Assembly (NCBI GenBank): GCA_030549495.1 | Contig: JAUIRK010000889.1 | Span: 1,304,501 to 1,368,500 of the forward strand | DNA from: Nectonema munidae | Taxonomy: Eukaryota; Nematomorpha; Nectonematoida; Nectonematidae | Length of the DNA stretch: 64,000 nucleotides | Direction of reading: 5' to 3' | Part shown: positions 10,601 through 20,563 of the stretch, piece after piece | How the letters are laid out: each line of letters starts with the position of its first letter | Numbering within the stretch: position 1 is the stretch's first letter | Notes under the pieces: model-generated | Told to the model about the DNA's origin: nothing | Databases searched by the model: none | What the model saw: the letters and a program-made list of their open reading frames with translations, nothing else | Translations under genes and position numbers: made by a program

Positions 10601-13600
10601 GCAGTAAGGGTGATTTGTTAATTAATTGGGATCTATTCATTGAATGATGAATCGAAGAAGTGCGATGCTACATTTTGAAAATTAAAATCTTTGCTGTCCA
10701 AAAAGGAAATTTCTAGAAGGATTTGTCTTTTTAGAAAGTATTGCTGAAAATATGAAAAACTTGACGTTAAAACAAACAAAAATTTGAGAGTTTTTCAAAC
10801 ATGGTTTTAAATATTTTTAAGTCTTTTTTAGAAATAAATATTTATAAAAAAATAGTTTTGGGAAAAGCTTTGTATCAGCTCCACTTGCTTAAGCGGCTGA
10901 CCCCCTGCCCTAGAAGATCAATTCAAATTTAAGAGATGTTTTCTATGCAAAAATGATTCATAAAGCGTTGCAAACAAACTTAATTAATATTTAAAATTTG
11001 TTTTTAATCATTGTACAAATACAAAATTTATGAGAGTTAGAAAATTAGCCTTTAACATTGAAAATTTAAAAAGCAACTTTTCGCCGACATTCGCCTTTAT
11101 CAAACGTGTACTACGGAGAAAATGAAGTATGGGTTCATTTTTTTAAATAAAAGATTAATTAAACATGGTTTTGAAATGATACTGACTAATAAAGTAAACA
11201 TATATTTAATTAAATAGAACAGTAAACCAACTATCTAATCAAACTAGCTAAGAAACCGACAAAGTAATTTTATTTGTTCTAAATATATTGACTAATTAAC
11301 TATCAAACGAAACATGTAAATTATTCATATTATGAATTGTTTATAAATCTGATTTCATTTATAATAGTAAATAATTTGTAATAGTTTAGAGAATCAAGTA
11401 ACAGCGCTTTATAACAAAGTATAGCAGCTTATCTCAGTTTATCTCGTGGAACCCCCGATTGCTATAAACAAAAATTGGGGACAAAATAACGACTAAATGT
11501 TTGTTTTTTTACTTCGTTTTGCTACAACTAAATTTTCCAACGGGTCCTCATTTTTCCCCATTTTATTTATACCTATTGTTCCAATGTTCCTGTATGCGAG
11601 CATCTTGGCTGAGAGATGTTGACTAATCTCTATTGAATTCTTTCCTCCACAATCTATCGGAACAATAACCCCCAAAGGCTAAAATGTCTTGAATTAAAAA
11701 ATATACTCTTACTTGCTGTTACTCAACCGATTCAATCGCACCGCCACCGTGTTAACTTCGTTTATAAATAGCGACAATGAAATTCGGAATTGCGAAAATC
11801 TCGTACGTAAGACTATGCGTGCATATAAATACTATGATATTAACATCTCACCGATCGTTATAGCTTCCCAAGCTTTTAATGCCATTCAATACTCTTTGAT
11901 ATTATTTTAAAATTAATAAAAAAATATTATATATTGGAAGATGAATTTATTTTGGAAAAAACTCATTAGTCATTTCCAATTTTTTAAATTTTGAAACCTT
12001 TTTTACAAATTTAATTGTATATTGATAAAATTTTCTCATTGTTTCCCAAATTTATTATATTTTAAAAGATTTATTTGGTGAATTATATTGCACGCTTTAT
12101 TCTTTGTGAAGCAGAATATACGAATCAGACAGGTTGCGATTTGTTAATACCTATTTTTGCAGTAAAGTTAAGTTATGCGTACCGAATCCCTGATGTTGCT
12201 GCGGATCCACCCTCGAGAAATCCTTATTTAAATGGACAATCATAAGAAGTAATCATTTAGATTGACACATGAAAAATAAGTTAATGAGTTTATACGCGTT
12301 TAAATATACGAACAGAGACACTATTTCTCGCTACTTCTATCACAGAACTCCTGCAATTTTCGGAACAATAAGAGGTGCCATCTCCCTGAGATCCAATGAG
12401 TTGTGCATGACTTGCTTTTTCGATATTTTTTCTTTCCTTTCACAATCATTTAGGTTTGCCAGGGCATTTATTTGCAACTTTTGCGAACACTGGATATGCT
12501 TGAGAAAGATCAATGACGTTTGGTTCAACTTAAATTCTCTCCACAAAGAACCGCAGCCTTTGACAGATGTGTATTTGTCCATTCTTCTTGCTCAATTCTC
12601 CCAAGAAGGTTTTCTTATTTATTCATCTTTCTCACTTTGTTATAGCGTCATTTTTTAAATTTTTTATCCGAGCTTCCCTCAAAAGTGCGGCCTCTCAACC
12701 CCAAAAACTCCTTTTACCTTTTCTTAGTTCTCTGGAAAGCAGAACCTTGAAGACTAATCGTCTGTTATCTTTTTCAATGTAATTTTATAGATTTAAAACA
12801 GAGTATCTTCATTTCTTGGTACACTCGTGGCAAACTAGTACAATTGATACCAAAATAAGCTTATTGCAAATAAAAATTATTGACCATATGATGATTTATA
12901 CTTATCGATAGGACGATACATCATGCCATAATTTCTTCTGTCTTTTACACTTTGTTCTCTTTACCATATCCTATATCTTAAAATGTTTTTCAGAGTAGGT
13001 AAGTTCAGAAGGAAGCCATTCTTTTCCTCTTCCAACTAAATTGCTCATATGCGTGAAAGATTTTGTTATAGTCTACACCAAACTTTATTTACAAAATTAT
13101 GTTAGTTAATCAATAGGAAAACGAAATCATGATAATCACTTAGGAAATTTAATTTAATATCAATTTTAATTTTAGTAACTAAATTTTCCATTTTTAAGTT
13201 TAAGTTATACCAAGCTAAAATAAAAATAAACCTAAATTTTCAAGATATTTTAACGACTTTTTAACATCCTACATTTTTTAAGGTATAAAATTGACACCCC
13301 CTATCCTTTATGAAATTTGATTCCACTGTCTGTATAAATATATAAGTATGATTCTGGTTCTTTCCACTTGGAATAACAACTTGCTTACAGGTAAGGAAGA
13401 AAAGATTATATTGCAGAAAGTAATGATTCACTGGTATGCAGGGCCGGTTTTTAGCCGATTTGACCGATTAGACCAAATTGGGCCCCGCGTCTGAAGGGCC
13501 CCGCATTTACTATGATCGGAACAGTTGAAATTAATCCAAATGAATTATAAAAAATAAACCTATCACAAGAATTAACGTTTGGTTGGATGAATATTTTTTG

Positions 13601-16600
13601 GTGATATCAATTTTAAAATATTTAAGTTGACAAAACGTTGACCAGACATTGTTTGTAATTATGAACAGTTACAAGATTCTAAATTGTTCATTTATTTAAA
13701 CAAGACAAAATTAAAAATATTAAAAAAAACATATTCTGATGAAACTTAGACAAATTGTTATAAAATATTCAATGAAACAGTTGTAGTAAAAAACTTATGA
13801 CAATATATTTCAAAAAAGCAGAATAAAATAACTTTAAATAGCTAACGCCATTTTGCTTTTAGCGGAAAAAAAAACTTTAAAATTACTAAATATAAAAACA
13901 AACATGATTACCTGTAGCTATTCGGTACATGAACATTGAGCAATCTCTAGGTGATCTATGCCACCACTAGTAATTAGGTACCTTATTTAGATCGAGTTTG
14001 TCAGATTTGGACATACTTAGTAGTTGGGTCAATCAAACTAGAAGGGCCGAAGGATGTTACTTCGGAGTTAAATCGTTCCTTATGGTTAACTTTTCAAGTG
14101 AGATGAACATGCCTGTTTATTAATCGCTTGATTTCAAGTTCAGTGTGAATTCAATATAATCGTCACATAGAGGCATTCAGTATGATCGTCACATACAGGT
14201 GGGTGCCTTTGTTAACACAGGATGTGTACTATTATGTTCGCTATTAGTTGCGTAACAAAAAAGGTTTAAAATTTGATATCTCGACTTCAAAACCATTTGA
14301 TCCAGACGAAATTAGCAAGGTAAATAGGTTTCGTATAGAGCAACTAGTATGCAAATATCATTAGCAATAACACGCTCTTTGCTCAGATATTGCGTTGTAA
14401 TATCTCATTTTTTAAATTTCGTATTTTGCATTAATTTCAACTGTTGGGAGTAGAATATGGGGACCCTTCAGACGCGGGGCCCAATTTGGTCTAATCGGTC
14501 AAATCGGCTAAAAACCGGCCCTGATGGCAACATACTCGGATCAGTTCCTATTGCTCACTCTGTATAAATTAAAGGAAACTTCAAGGATACAAAAGATATA
14601 CTTGCTGCATTGAAGTACGAAGAACACCAATGGATGATATGTGGTGATCTGAAGGTAAATTTTTGGACAAAATATAGTTATTGAAAAAAATCTTTAAATA
14701 TATTTTATTTTTTAGATTGTTGTCATTCTCATGGGACTGCAGAATGGCTACACAAAGTATCCATGTTTTTTGTGGGATAGTCGAGCTGATGACTTGCACT
14801 ATTTTAAAAAGAAATGGCCATTAAGAACACAAATGAAAAAGAGATCGCATAATGTCTTAGCTGAACCTCTTGTACTCCCACAAAAGATTCTGCTTCCGCC
14901 CTCACACATAAAATGGGATCTTATGAAAAATTCCTTCCGCCCTTCTAACAAAAAAATTTCCTCTTTTAAGTAATGCCAAAATAAAAGCCGGAATTTTCGA
15001 TCGACCACAAATTAGAGAACTAACGAATGATACAGATTTTGAATGCTACATGAATACGAAAAAATGCATGGCTTTCTTTTAAGTCTATAGTCAGAAATTT
15101 TTTGGGTAAACACCGCATTTGCGATTACAAAAATATAGTCGAAGAACTACGGAAAAATGTCAACTATCTTGGTGCAAGAATGCTTCTGAAAATTAATTTC
15201 CTAAACTCATATAGTTTTTTTCCAGAAAATTGCGGAGACTACAGCGAAGAACAAGCTGAGCGATTTCACCAAGATATTCGAGTGATGGAGGAAAGATATC
15301 AAGGTTTATGGAACATTAACATCCTCGCTGACTACTGTTGGTGTCTTAAACGAGACGTACAAACTCCTTAATACAAGAAAAAATCCCTAAAAACAGCATT
15401 TTTACAATAAAATGTGTCTTTTGAATTTTATTTTTCCACCTGGCCTAAAGGGTTACTACAAGTTACACTTGGACCTCGGCTTACTAACAATTTTTGGTAA
15501 GAAATTTTGACTCATCTCACGAAGTGTTCTCGTTTATTTCTTCATTTTTCAGAACGTTAAAAGGTCTTTGTATTTATGTATTTTAAATATGGTACGTTAG
15601 TAACTAAGAACCTTGAACACCATTCGCGACACACTTGGAAAGTTTTTGCGACACACAGTTTGGGAAACAGTGCTCTATATCAATTTAAGGTGTTTGCGGG
15701 AACCCCTTCTTAACTCGTTATCAGTCCACTAGTCTAGTAGATTTATATCAATCATCGTCTTTATCAAATTAGTTTTATTAAATTGATTGGATATATATAT
15801 ACATTTTGCAAAATCCCAAAAGTTTCATATACTTTTATAAATAAAAATCTATAATTCATATAAAAAATAACTCTTCAAAGATGGAATTATTGTCTTGAAG
15901 GCATTAAAGTTACGATGTAAAGGAGAAAATAAAAATTGAGAGCAAGCGTTCCTTGTCACGCTCAAAAATATAGTAGGGACCAAAAAGAGATTAGGGGCAT
16001 GGCCATATGTATTTGCGGCCGGGCCCCATCCCTAAAAATAAGGAATTGAAATGTATTGGCTTTGATTAACCGTATCACCTTGCACTTCTTACATAGAAAA
16101 TGCTGGATTATGGCGCCTTCATGATATGTTTCAGAGATTTTAAGTGGGCATGCTTTTAATAATACCCTTTACCATATGTTGGATAATATTATACGCTAAT
16201 ACTTTCTTGCCAGGGAAACTTATATATAGGTTGAAGAAAAATATTATTTTTGAAAATGTTCGTCCGTTTATCTTTTCGATTGAGTTTTAGCAGATGATTT
16301 TTATTTTATAGGAAAATGCTTTTCATTGGGCCTTAAAGGAGTAAACAAAATGACTAAACTATGCCATTAATAATTTTATTCCTATTTCAATGAACTTCAA
16401 ATTTTAATTAAAATACCAGAGTAAGGATATTTTTGTTCAAGTTTCGTTGTTTCTATCGTTAATAAAGAAAACAGAACTTGCCTTATTTTTCAAAGTATTA
16501 CATGCTTTGATTTCTGCCATCTCAAACAACACTACTAATCTTTGTTAAGCTCAAGTCCAGCCTCATTGTTGTCTCTTTTCACTTCGAAAATTCGTATTTA

Positions 16601-17385
16601 GGACACTCCATTTTCATAGTTGTTGGTGATTTGCCTAAGTGCCAGGCGGAACTGTGCATCTCCTCTAAAGAAGTATTCAAAAAGAAGCCAAGTAAGTCCT
16701 ATTTCTATTACTTCATTTCTTTATTCCGAAAACTTAGCGCAAATCACAAATTTTTCGCCGCCATATGTTCATTTCAAAAATCAAGGATACATCCAATGTA
16801 AAATATATATCGCCAAGAAAATCCCTTCTTTTAAATTTTAAAATTTATATTCAATTTTCGTAACAATTGTTAATTAAGAATTGATCTATCAAGTTAATTT
16901 TTTTATAGCAATTTAGCCCTTTCATTGCCAGAATTGAGAGTGAATTAGTAAAAGTTTTCTAAATAGCAAGAAGAACGAGTAGTGAAAATATTTGAATTTT
17001 TTAGGGATCTTCTTAGCTGCGATGTGAATAGCGGCACGTGTCTAGGAATTTAAGCCACAAAAATTTTTAAGGAGGGGGGGGGGGTCTAAAATTTGTTATA
17101 GCATAGGGCAAATCATTTCTCAGGGGAGACGACCGCTAACCCTAACTTATTCTATCAAGGATAAGCCCAGTAACCACCAAATGATTTAAGAAAAATTGTA
17201 TTCAAGGATAACATCTTCTTCCCACATGAATTTCTCTTCTGGAAATTCAATATTTCAATTGTTACGCTAATTTTTCTATTTCTTATATGATAGAAGAAAA
17301 AGAATCACAACGTCCTACTCTCTTAACGCCATCTAACGAAGAAATACGAAACAAGAGGTTGGCCTTTTTCACGCAACAGAAGTGA
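7602..17385 (+). CDS. ATXN3: Ataxin-3 (Josephin-domain deubiquitinase), whole gene
   Basis: A cysteine protease that trims ubiquitin chains; family members act in protein quality control in cytosol and nucleus. Six coding exons (7602-7625, 8723-8851, 9324-9454, 12454-12608, 16602-16691, 17294-17385) join in phase to 206 codons plus TGA. The product starts MDKVYHEK and has Q9 and C14 in QEGMLCAVHC, exactly as numbered in human ataxin-3. SGFFSFEVLAKALQIW matches the central helix, H107 lies in CEHW and N122 in WFNLNS, and the Josephin end reads SIFIVVGDLPKC. The tail is short and basic, ending RLAFFTQQK. Human ataxin-3 is about 360 aa with UIMs and polyQ; neither is seen here, so either the protein is a minimal form or a phase 1-1 exon was missed between exons 5 and 6. 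Introns are 0.5-4 kb and carry transposons. Junctions were placed by homology and phase, not cDNA. Confidence 0.9.
8095..8210 (-). mobile_element. MITE-like repeat, subfamily C, reversed copy
   Basis: It begins TTAAGGACCAGTATGACACC and contains CAAGAAATCAAAATCATCTG, TTGAAAAAGAAAGCAGATGA and ATATTAGTCTTC. This is the reverse complement of the block order in the other subfamily C copies. It lies in ataxin-3 intron 1. The TTAA at the left end fits the superfamily; the right boundary is unclear. Confidence 0.5.
8723..8851 (+). CDS. ATXN3: Ataxin-3 coding exon 2 (catalytic Cys)
   Basis: The acceptor is TTCTTAACAG. The exon encodes 43 residues with the oxyanion Gln and nucleophile Cys in QEGMLCAVHC, then NNLLQGQYF and DLAEIAKNVD. 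The donor AACCCC|GTATTT is weak, with C at -1, but phase 0 and homology on both sides support it. Confidence 0.9.
8990..9095 (+). mobile_element. MITE-like repeat, subfamily C
   Basis: The blocks AGACTAATCATCTGCTTTC and TATATAAAACAGACGATATTC recur at 12745-12840 and 53228-53325 and, reversed, at 8095-8210. The copy is degenerate and sits in ataxin-3 intron 2. Confidence 0.5.
9324..9454 (+). CDS. ATXN3: Ataxin-3 coding exon 3
   Basis: The acceptor is CATACTTCGCAG. The exon encodes NASNSGFFSFEVLAKALQIW and onwards to REDPS, and ends at CAAG|GTATGC in phase 2. It matches the SGFFSIQVISNAL region of animal ataxin-3. Confidence 0.9.
9505..9545. repeat. TATG/TGTA microsatellite
   Basis: An imperfect (TATG)n run in ataxin-3 intron 3. 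It explains the spurious tyrosine- and threonine-rich ORFs on both strands here. Confidence 0.8.
9717..9955. repeat. Inverted (CT)n and (GA)n tracts
   Basis: A (CT)n tract at 9717-9736 and a (GA)n tract at 9929-9949 are mutually complementary and about 190 bases apart. Between them is the perfect 8-bp-arm palindrome TTCACATC-TG-TGATGTGAA near 9772. All of it lies in ataxin-3 intron 3. Confidence 0.8.
9956..12453. other. Ataxin-3 intron 3, no gene seen
   Basis: AT-rich intronic DNA. The ORFs at 11493-11675 (-) and 11713-11910 (+) show no recognisable domain and no splice context. No further exon was found. Confidence 0.5.
12454..12608 (+). CDS. ATXN3: Ataxin-3 coding exon 4 (catalytic His and Asn)
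   Basis: The acceptor CAATCATTTAG opens in phase 2, completing Arg. The exon encodes FICNFCEHW with the catalytic His and VWFNLNSL with the Asn, then DVYLSILLAQFSQEG. The donor CAAGAAG|GTTTTC is weak, but phase 1 and the QEG/HSIF junction match the family exactly. Confidence 0.9.
12745..12840 (+). mobile_element. MITE-like repeat, subfamily C
   Basis: The blocks GAAGACTAATCGTCTG, TCTTTTTCAATG, TTTAAAACAGAGTATC and ATTTCTTGG occur in the same order as in the 8990 and 53228 copies. It lies in ataxin-3 intron 4. Confidence 0.5.
13439..14523. mobile_element. 1.1-kb element with 64-bp terminal inverted repeats
   Basis: The left end, CAGGGCCGGTTTTTAGCCGA onward (13439-13502), is repeated inverted at 14460-14523 with near-perfect identity over about 64 bp. 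The inner ends are GC-rich (GGGCCCCGCGTCTGAAGGG). The inside codes for nothing recognisable, so it is non-autonomous. CAGGG ends suggest hAT, but no clean 8-bp duplication is seen; ATG is shared at both edges. It splits a coding relic: KVMIHWYG lies to its left and NILGSVPIAHSV to its right. It sits in ataxin-3 intron 4. Confidence 0.85.
14654..14715 (+). other. Retained intron inside the degraded element
   Basis: GTAAATTTTTGG follows the CGDLK codons, and TATTTTATTTTTTAG precedes IVVILMG. Removing about 62 bases restores the family reading across the gap, so this is a fossil intron, not an insertion. Confidence 0.6.
15421..16601. other. Rest of ataxin-3 intron 4
   Basis: No gene. Near 15640-15675 the sequence GCGACACACAGTTTGGGAAACAGTG looks like one end of a hAT-type MITE (reverse complement CACTGTTTCCCAAAC). 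Its partner end was not found. Confidence 0.4.
16602..16691 (+). CDS. ATXN3: Ataxin-3 coding exon 5
   Basis: The acceptor is TTCGTATTTAG. Phase 1 completes Gly, then HSIFIVVGDLPKCQAEL and on to FKKKP, matching the last strand of the Josephin fold (SIFVVKGDLP in human). The donor CCAA|GTAAGT is strong, phase 1. Confidence 0.9.
17068..17083. repeat. Poly-G run
   Basis: A run of about 12 G in ataxin-3 intron 5, striking in AT-rich surroundings. A comparable poly-C run of about 15 lies near 18260. Confidence 0.8.
17294..17385 (+). CDS. ATXN3: Ataxin-3 terminal coding exon
   Basis: The acceptor is CTTATATGATAG. Phase 1 is compatible with exon 5, giving KEKESQRPTLLTPSNEEIRN and then a basic end before TGA. 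It is assigned by phase, position and length; the C-tail is not conserved enough for homology to prove it. A polyadenylation signal follows at 17457. Confidence 0.65.
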
Positions 17386-17456
17386 AGAGAGAAACTCCTA
17401 CGCATATTTCATTTCCGATTTCGAATGCACAAAGTTACTAGAGCATCGACCATGCC

Positions 17457-17462
17457 AATAAA
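17457..17462 (+). promoter_or_regulatory. Possible polyadenylation signal (AATAAA) of ataxin-3
   Basis: AATAAA lies 72 bases after the ataxin-3 stop. Such hexamers are common by chance in DNA this AT-rich. Confidence 0.4.
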
Positions 17463-18445
17463 TTTTCATTCTCTCAATAGGAGATATTTGTCACAACGAA
17501 ATAGTGCTTATGATTTATGATAACTCCGACTCTAATGTACATTAGGAGTTTTGAATCCGACTCCAAATTAGACTCCTGCATACCAAAAATCATTGACTTT
17601 ATTATTAGTTAAGAGAAAATGTCTTAACTTGAAGATTATTAATAAACAAATGATCATTTGACTTCTACTTCAGTATTCCAACTCTGAATCTAATCTACAT
17701 ATATATTTTAATATCGACTTTAAATATCCAGCAAACATTTATTTTGTCAGTTTTTCTTATTTCTTGATTTATTTATTAACATAATTCCATTATAACTTTC
17801 ATAATTTAAAAAATTTATTAACATTAAGTTTTTGTATGAAATTTATCTATAATTTTACTATGCTTTTTTATTAATAATACAATTTATGATATTAATGATA
17901 AACACAAAAAAGTATTGAGGGAGAGAATTTATGAGTTATTTTTTAAAAAAAGAATAGCGCCTTCCAAATCTTCCTTAATGATTACTCCATAAGTCCGAAT
18001 TATGCTGTTTATCATATATTCTGTTTTCCATATGTAAGACAAATTCAATATACATAGTCCTGGATTACAGGAAAATTTTTTTATTGAAGATGAACATGCT
18101 TTGAAACTATCAAAACAAATTCCAAAAAATAATGCTATTTTTCGAATGATGATGACAAAATTCCTAGACAAACACAATATTGCTTTGCTTCCTTTCACAT
18201 TTAGGAAGTCTAGATGAGAGCAACCGCGTACACACTATAACCAATGGCGCATATCCTTCGCCCCCCCCCCCCCCTCCAATAATTTTCTATAAGTAAGAGT
18301 TGCTGCTTGTTTATAAAACATGTATGATGATCGCATTATAGAATGTAATGATCATTCGAATACATGATAATGTATAAAAGAGGGAATGCAGACTTTCGAG
18401 TCAAACATCATGCAAAGCTGCTCTGAAATTCCTATCAAAAATAGT
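17463..18445. other. Intergenic, no gene seen
   Basis: AT-rich DNA with a poly-C run near 18260. No supported ORF. Confidence 0.5.
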
Positions 18446-18583
18446 TTAACCCATTTAAGACCAAGCAAAGCAGACGATATCTAAAATAACGCAGACGATT
18501 TATATTCAAAGTCATTGAAAAAAGCAGACGAAGATGAAATTACTTATGTTCCCAAATAGGAACATTGGTCGTAAATGGGTTAA
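18446..18583 (+). mobile_element. TTAA MITE, subfamily A
   Basis: A 138-bp element with TTAA at both ends and inverted ends TTAACCCATTTAAGACCA / TGGTCGTAAATGGGTTAA. The internal blocks are GCAGACGATATCTAAAA, CGCAGACGATTTATATTC and GCAGACGAAGATGAAATTAC. Nearly identical copies lie at 33937-34075, 59115-59253 and, reversed, 31758-31892. It is non-coding; TTAA boundaries are the hallmark of piggyBac-type transposition. Confidence 0.9.
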
Positions 18584-19423
18584 TGTGAGAGCTATATAAT
18601 AATAATAATAATAATCCATTGCTTCAATATGCACACAAGTAAGCATTGTTTATCACAGTGTCTCCTTGTATTATTTTTCAGCAAACACATGTTGATGATC
18701 CACTACATTTTCTCATCTTCTGCCACAGTGATTCTATTTCTCATTCTGTCTCCTTCTCTGTGTTTTTCTTCCGCTTTCTCTGCTAAACTCAATCACTCAG
18801 GCTCTCTTCTCTCATTCAAGTTCTCTTGTTTAAGCTCTCCTATCTCATTCAGCTCTCATCTCTCTAATTTGTATTTAGAGTTAAATTAAAAATAATTCTA
18901 TTTTATCTCATTAGAAACTAGTTTTTAGCGGAATATAAGTTCAATATTTTCAGAACCTTTTTTAATGATACCAAAGTTTAGCTATTCAAATTAATCAGAG
19001 ATTTTTGGTAAAAATTTAGTTCAATCAATACACCAAACATTTTGCAAAAATGAAAATTTGTTTATGTTTTTAAATGAGAGAAAAAAAGTTTTCAATCGTT
19101 ACAATTTTATATCAATGAATATTGTTAGACTCGCGTTAAAAATTTTTTTCAAAAAAAGTCTTTAACATGGGTCTTTTAGACCCGAAAAATTTTTTAATAA
19201 CATTTTTTCTATTATTTACTGATTGTAAACTCTTCAAACTCTTTTAATGCATTAATCAATCTTTTTATTTAAATATTATTGCTTTTTTTCTATGAAAATA
19301 TTTTTTTATTACACTTGGTAAAGAATAATACATTTTAATTACATTATTGACAATGGTGGGTCTAATAGACCCTTGCAAAAAATTAAAATAGTTTTATCAT
19401 TACTTACTACTTTATCAAAAATA

Positions 19424-19872
19424 ATGTCTGAAAAAATAAAGAATATTTTTGAAATGTTTCAAAGTTATGATAAAGACTTTTGTATTGAAGAGATGAGTGA
19501 TTGTTCAACTTCTATTGATGAATCGTTAAACATTTTCGAAGAAGAACTTGAAGATGATTGTGAACGGAAAGTATTGATTTTAAAATTAGATCGAATGAAA
19601 GTGGTTTATACGATAACAAAGATAACCTAAAATGGGAACCAACGCCTTTTTTAACTACAAAAAATAAAAAGTGTAATATTGTAAAAGAAATTTGCGGAGT
19701 AAAGAATGTTTCAAAAAATTTATACGATCCGGATGGCTTTTTTAAATTATATTTTGATGAAGAAATTATAAAACTTCTTGTTGAATGCACAAGGAAAAAA
19801 GAATACAATCAAACAAATAAAGAAGTTTTTATTGGCTTAATTATAACAACAGGCCACTTGAAGTCTAACATG
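19424..19872 (+). pseudogene. piggyBac transposase N-terminal fragment (family A)
   Basis: It starts MSEKIKNIFEMF with an acidic N-terminus, as piggyBac proteins have. After one frameshift near 19615 it continues NLKWEPTPF, YDPDGFFKLYFDEEI and GLIITTGHLKSN, the opening of the DDE_Tnp_1_7 domain. It breaks off where the minus-strand piggyBac begins. None of the catalytic aspartates remain. Confidence 0.7.
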
Positions 19873-19967
19873 GTAAATTGTAATAGGAACAGTGCGTAAA
19901 AACAAAACTTTTATTCCAAGACTTTTTTCAAAAAAGATCGTGCTTTAAATAGTTCTCTGTTTGGTTA

Positions 19968-20130
19968 GCACAAAGATGCAACTATTCTTTCTTTGGTTCC
20001 AAAAAGAAACAAACAAGTTGTACTTCTTTCAACTTTGCTTACCATTGACATTTTTGCACACTTGCCACACACAAGTTTATGACAATTACAGCATTTTGTT
20101 AGCGTTTTGTTTCCATTGCAGTTGGCTTTT
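19968..20130 (-). CDS. piggyBac transposase (family B), Cys-rich tail
   Basis: Another frame on the minus strand reads CNGNKTLTKCCNCHKLVCGK followed by C, a zinc-binding cysteine cluster like those closing piggyBac transposases, which bind the terminal repeats. It is linked to the upstream part by position and family architecture. Confidence 0.7.
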
Positions 20131-20563
20131 ATTTGACATTTTTTCTATTTGTTTCTTTTTGATTATTTTCAGCAACTTTATTAAACGTAATTTTATTTTG
20201 AACATAAGTTTCAGCTAATTCCACCGCAAGTTTTTGTAGAAAATCTTTTCTTGAAATTTTTTCTCCAGTTATCTCTCTGTAAACTATACATGCATTGATA
20301 GCGGCTAAATCTAAAATATTATAGAAGGTATGAATAGGCCATCTTCTTGATGAAGACTCGACACTGTAAATTCGGGCCATTTGATCTAAAACATCGATTC
20401 CATACTTTGTTGAATTGTAATACTCAATACTTTCAGGAATTTTTTTCGCGCAGTCTTTGATTCCAATATTTTCGTGTTGGCTGCTAAGAATAAAAACCGA
20501 TTTGTTTTTTTTGGCTTGATAGCATGTCAAAGTGATGTCTTTATTCTTCAGAATAATACTCAT
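20129..20563 (-). CDS. piggyBac transposase (family B), C-terminal half after frameshift
   Basis: Continues the DDE domain: KDITLTCYQAKKNKSVFILS, then YNSTKYGIDVLDQM with the third catalytic Asp, RRWPIHTFYNILDLAAINA and ISRKDFLQKLAVELA. A second frameshift near 20130 leads into the Cys-rich tail. Confidence 0.85.
   Translation of the reverse strand: MSIILKNKDITLTCYQAKKNKSVFILSSQHENIGIKDCAKKIPESIEYYNSTKYGIDVLDQMARIYSVESSSRRWPIHTFYNILDLAAINACIVYREITGEKISRKDFLQKLAVELAETYVQNKITFNKVAENNQKETNRKNVK

Larger units (their letters stand above)
13390..15420 (+). pseudogene. Degraded unclassified gene-like mobile element (FHQDI family), copy 1
   Basis: Broken coding sequence of a dispersed invertebrate protein family that I know only as uncharacterised, probably element-borne. 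Pieces in order: NILGSVPIAHSV, then DTKDILAALKYEEHQW and CGDLK (about 14585-14650), an intron-like gap with GTAAAT and TTTTTTAG ends, IVVILMGLQNGYTKYPCFLW (14716-14778), LLPPSHIKWDLMKNSFR (about 14885-14940), and YSEEQAERFHQDIRVMEERY (15236-15295) with DYCW (15330). Stops and frameshifts are present. The retained intron means it moved as DNA, not as a spliced transcript. A 1.1-kb element interrupts its 5' part. A second copy is at 36324-36715. Confidence 0.65.

Noticed and set aside
12340-12582. Minus-strand ORF over ataxin-3 exon 4
   Set aside because: Antisense shadow of the CEHW...WFNLNS exon.
14581-15008. Minus-strand ORFs (14581-14799, 14799-15008)
   Set aside because: Antisense to the degraded FHQDI-family coding pieces, which read sensibly only on the plus strand.
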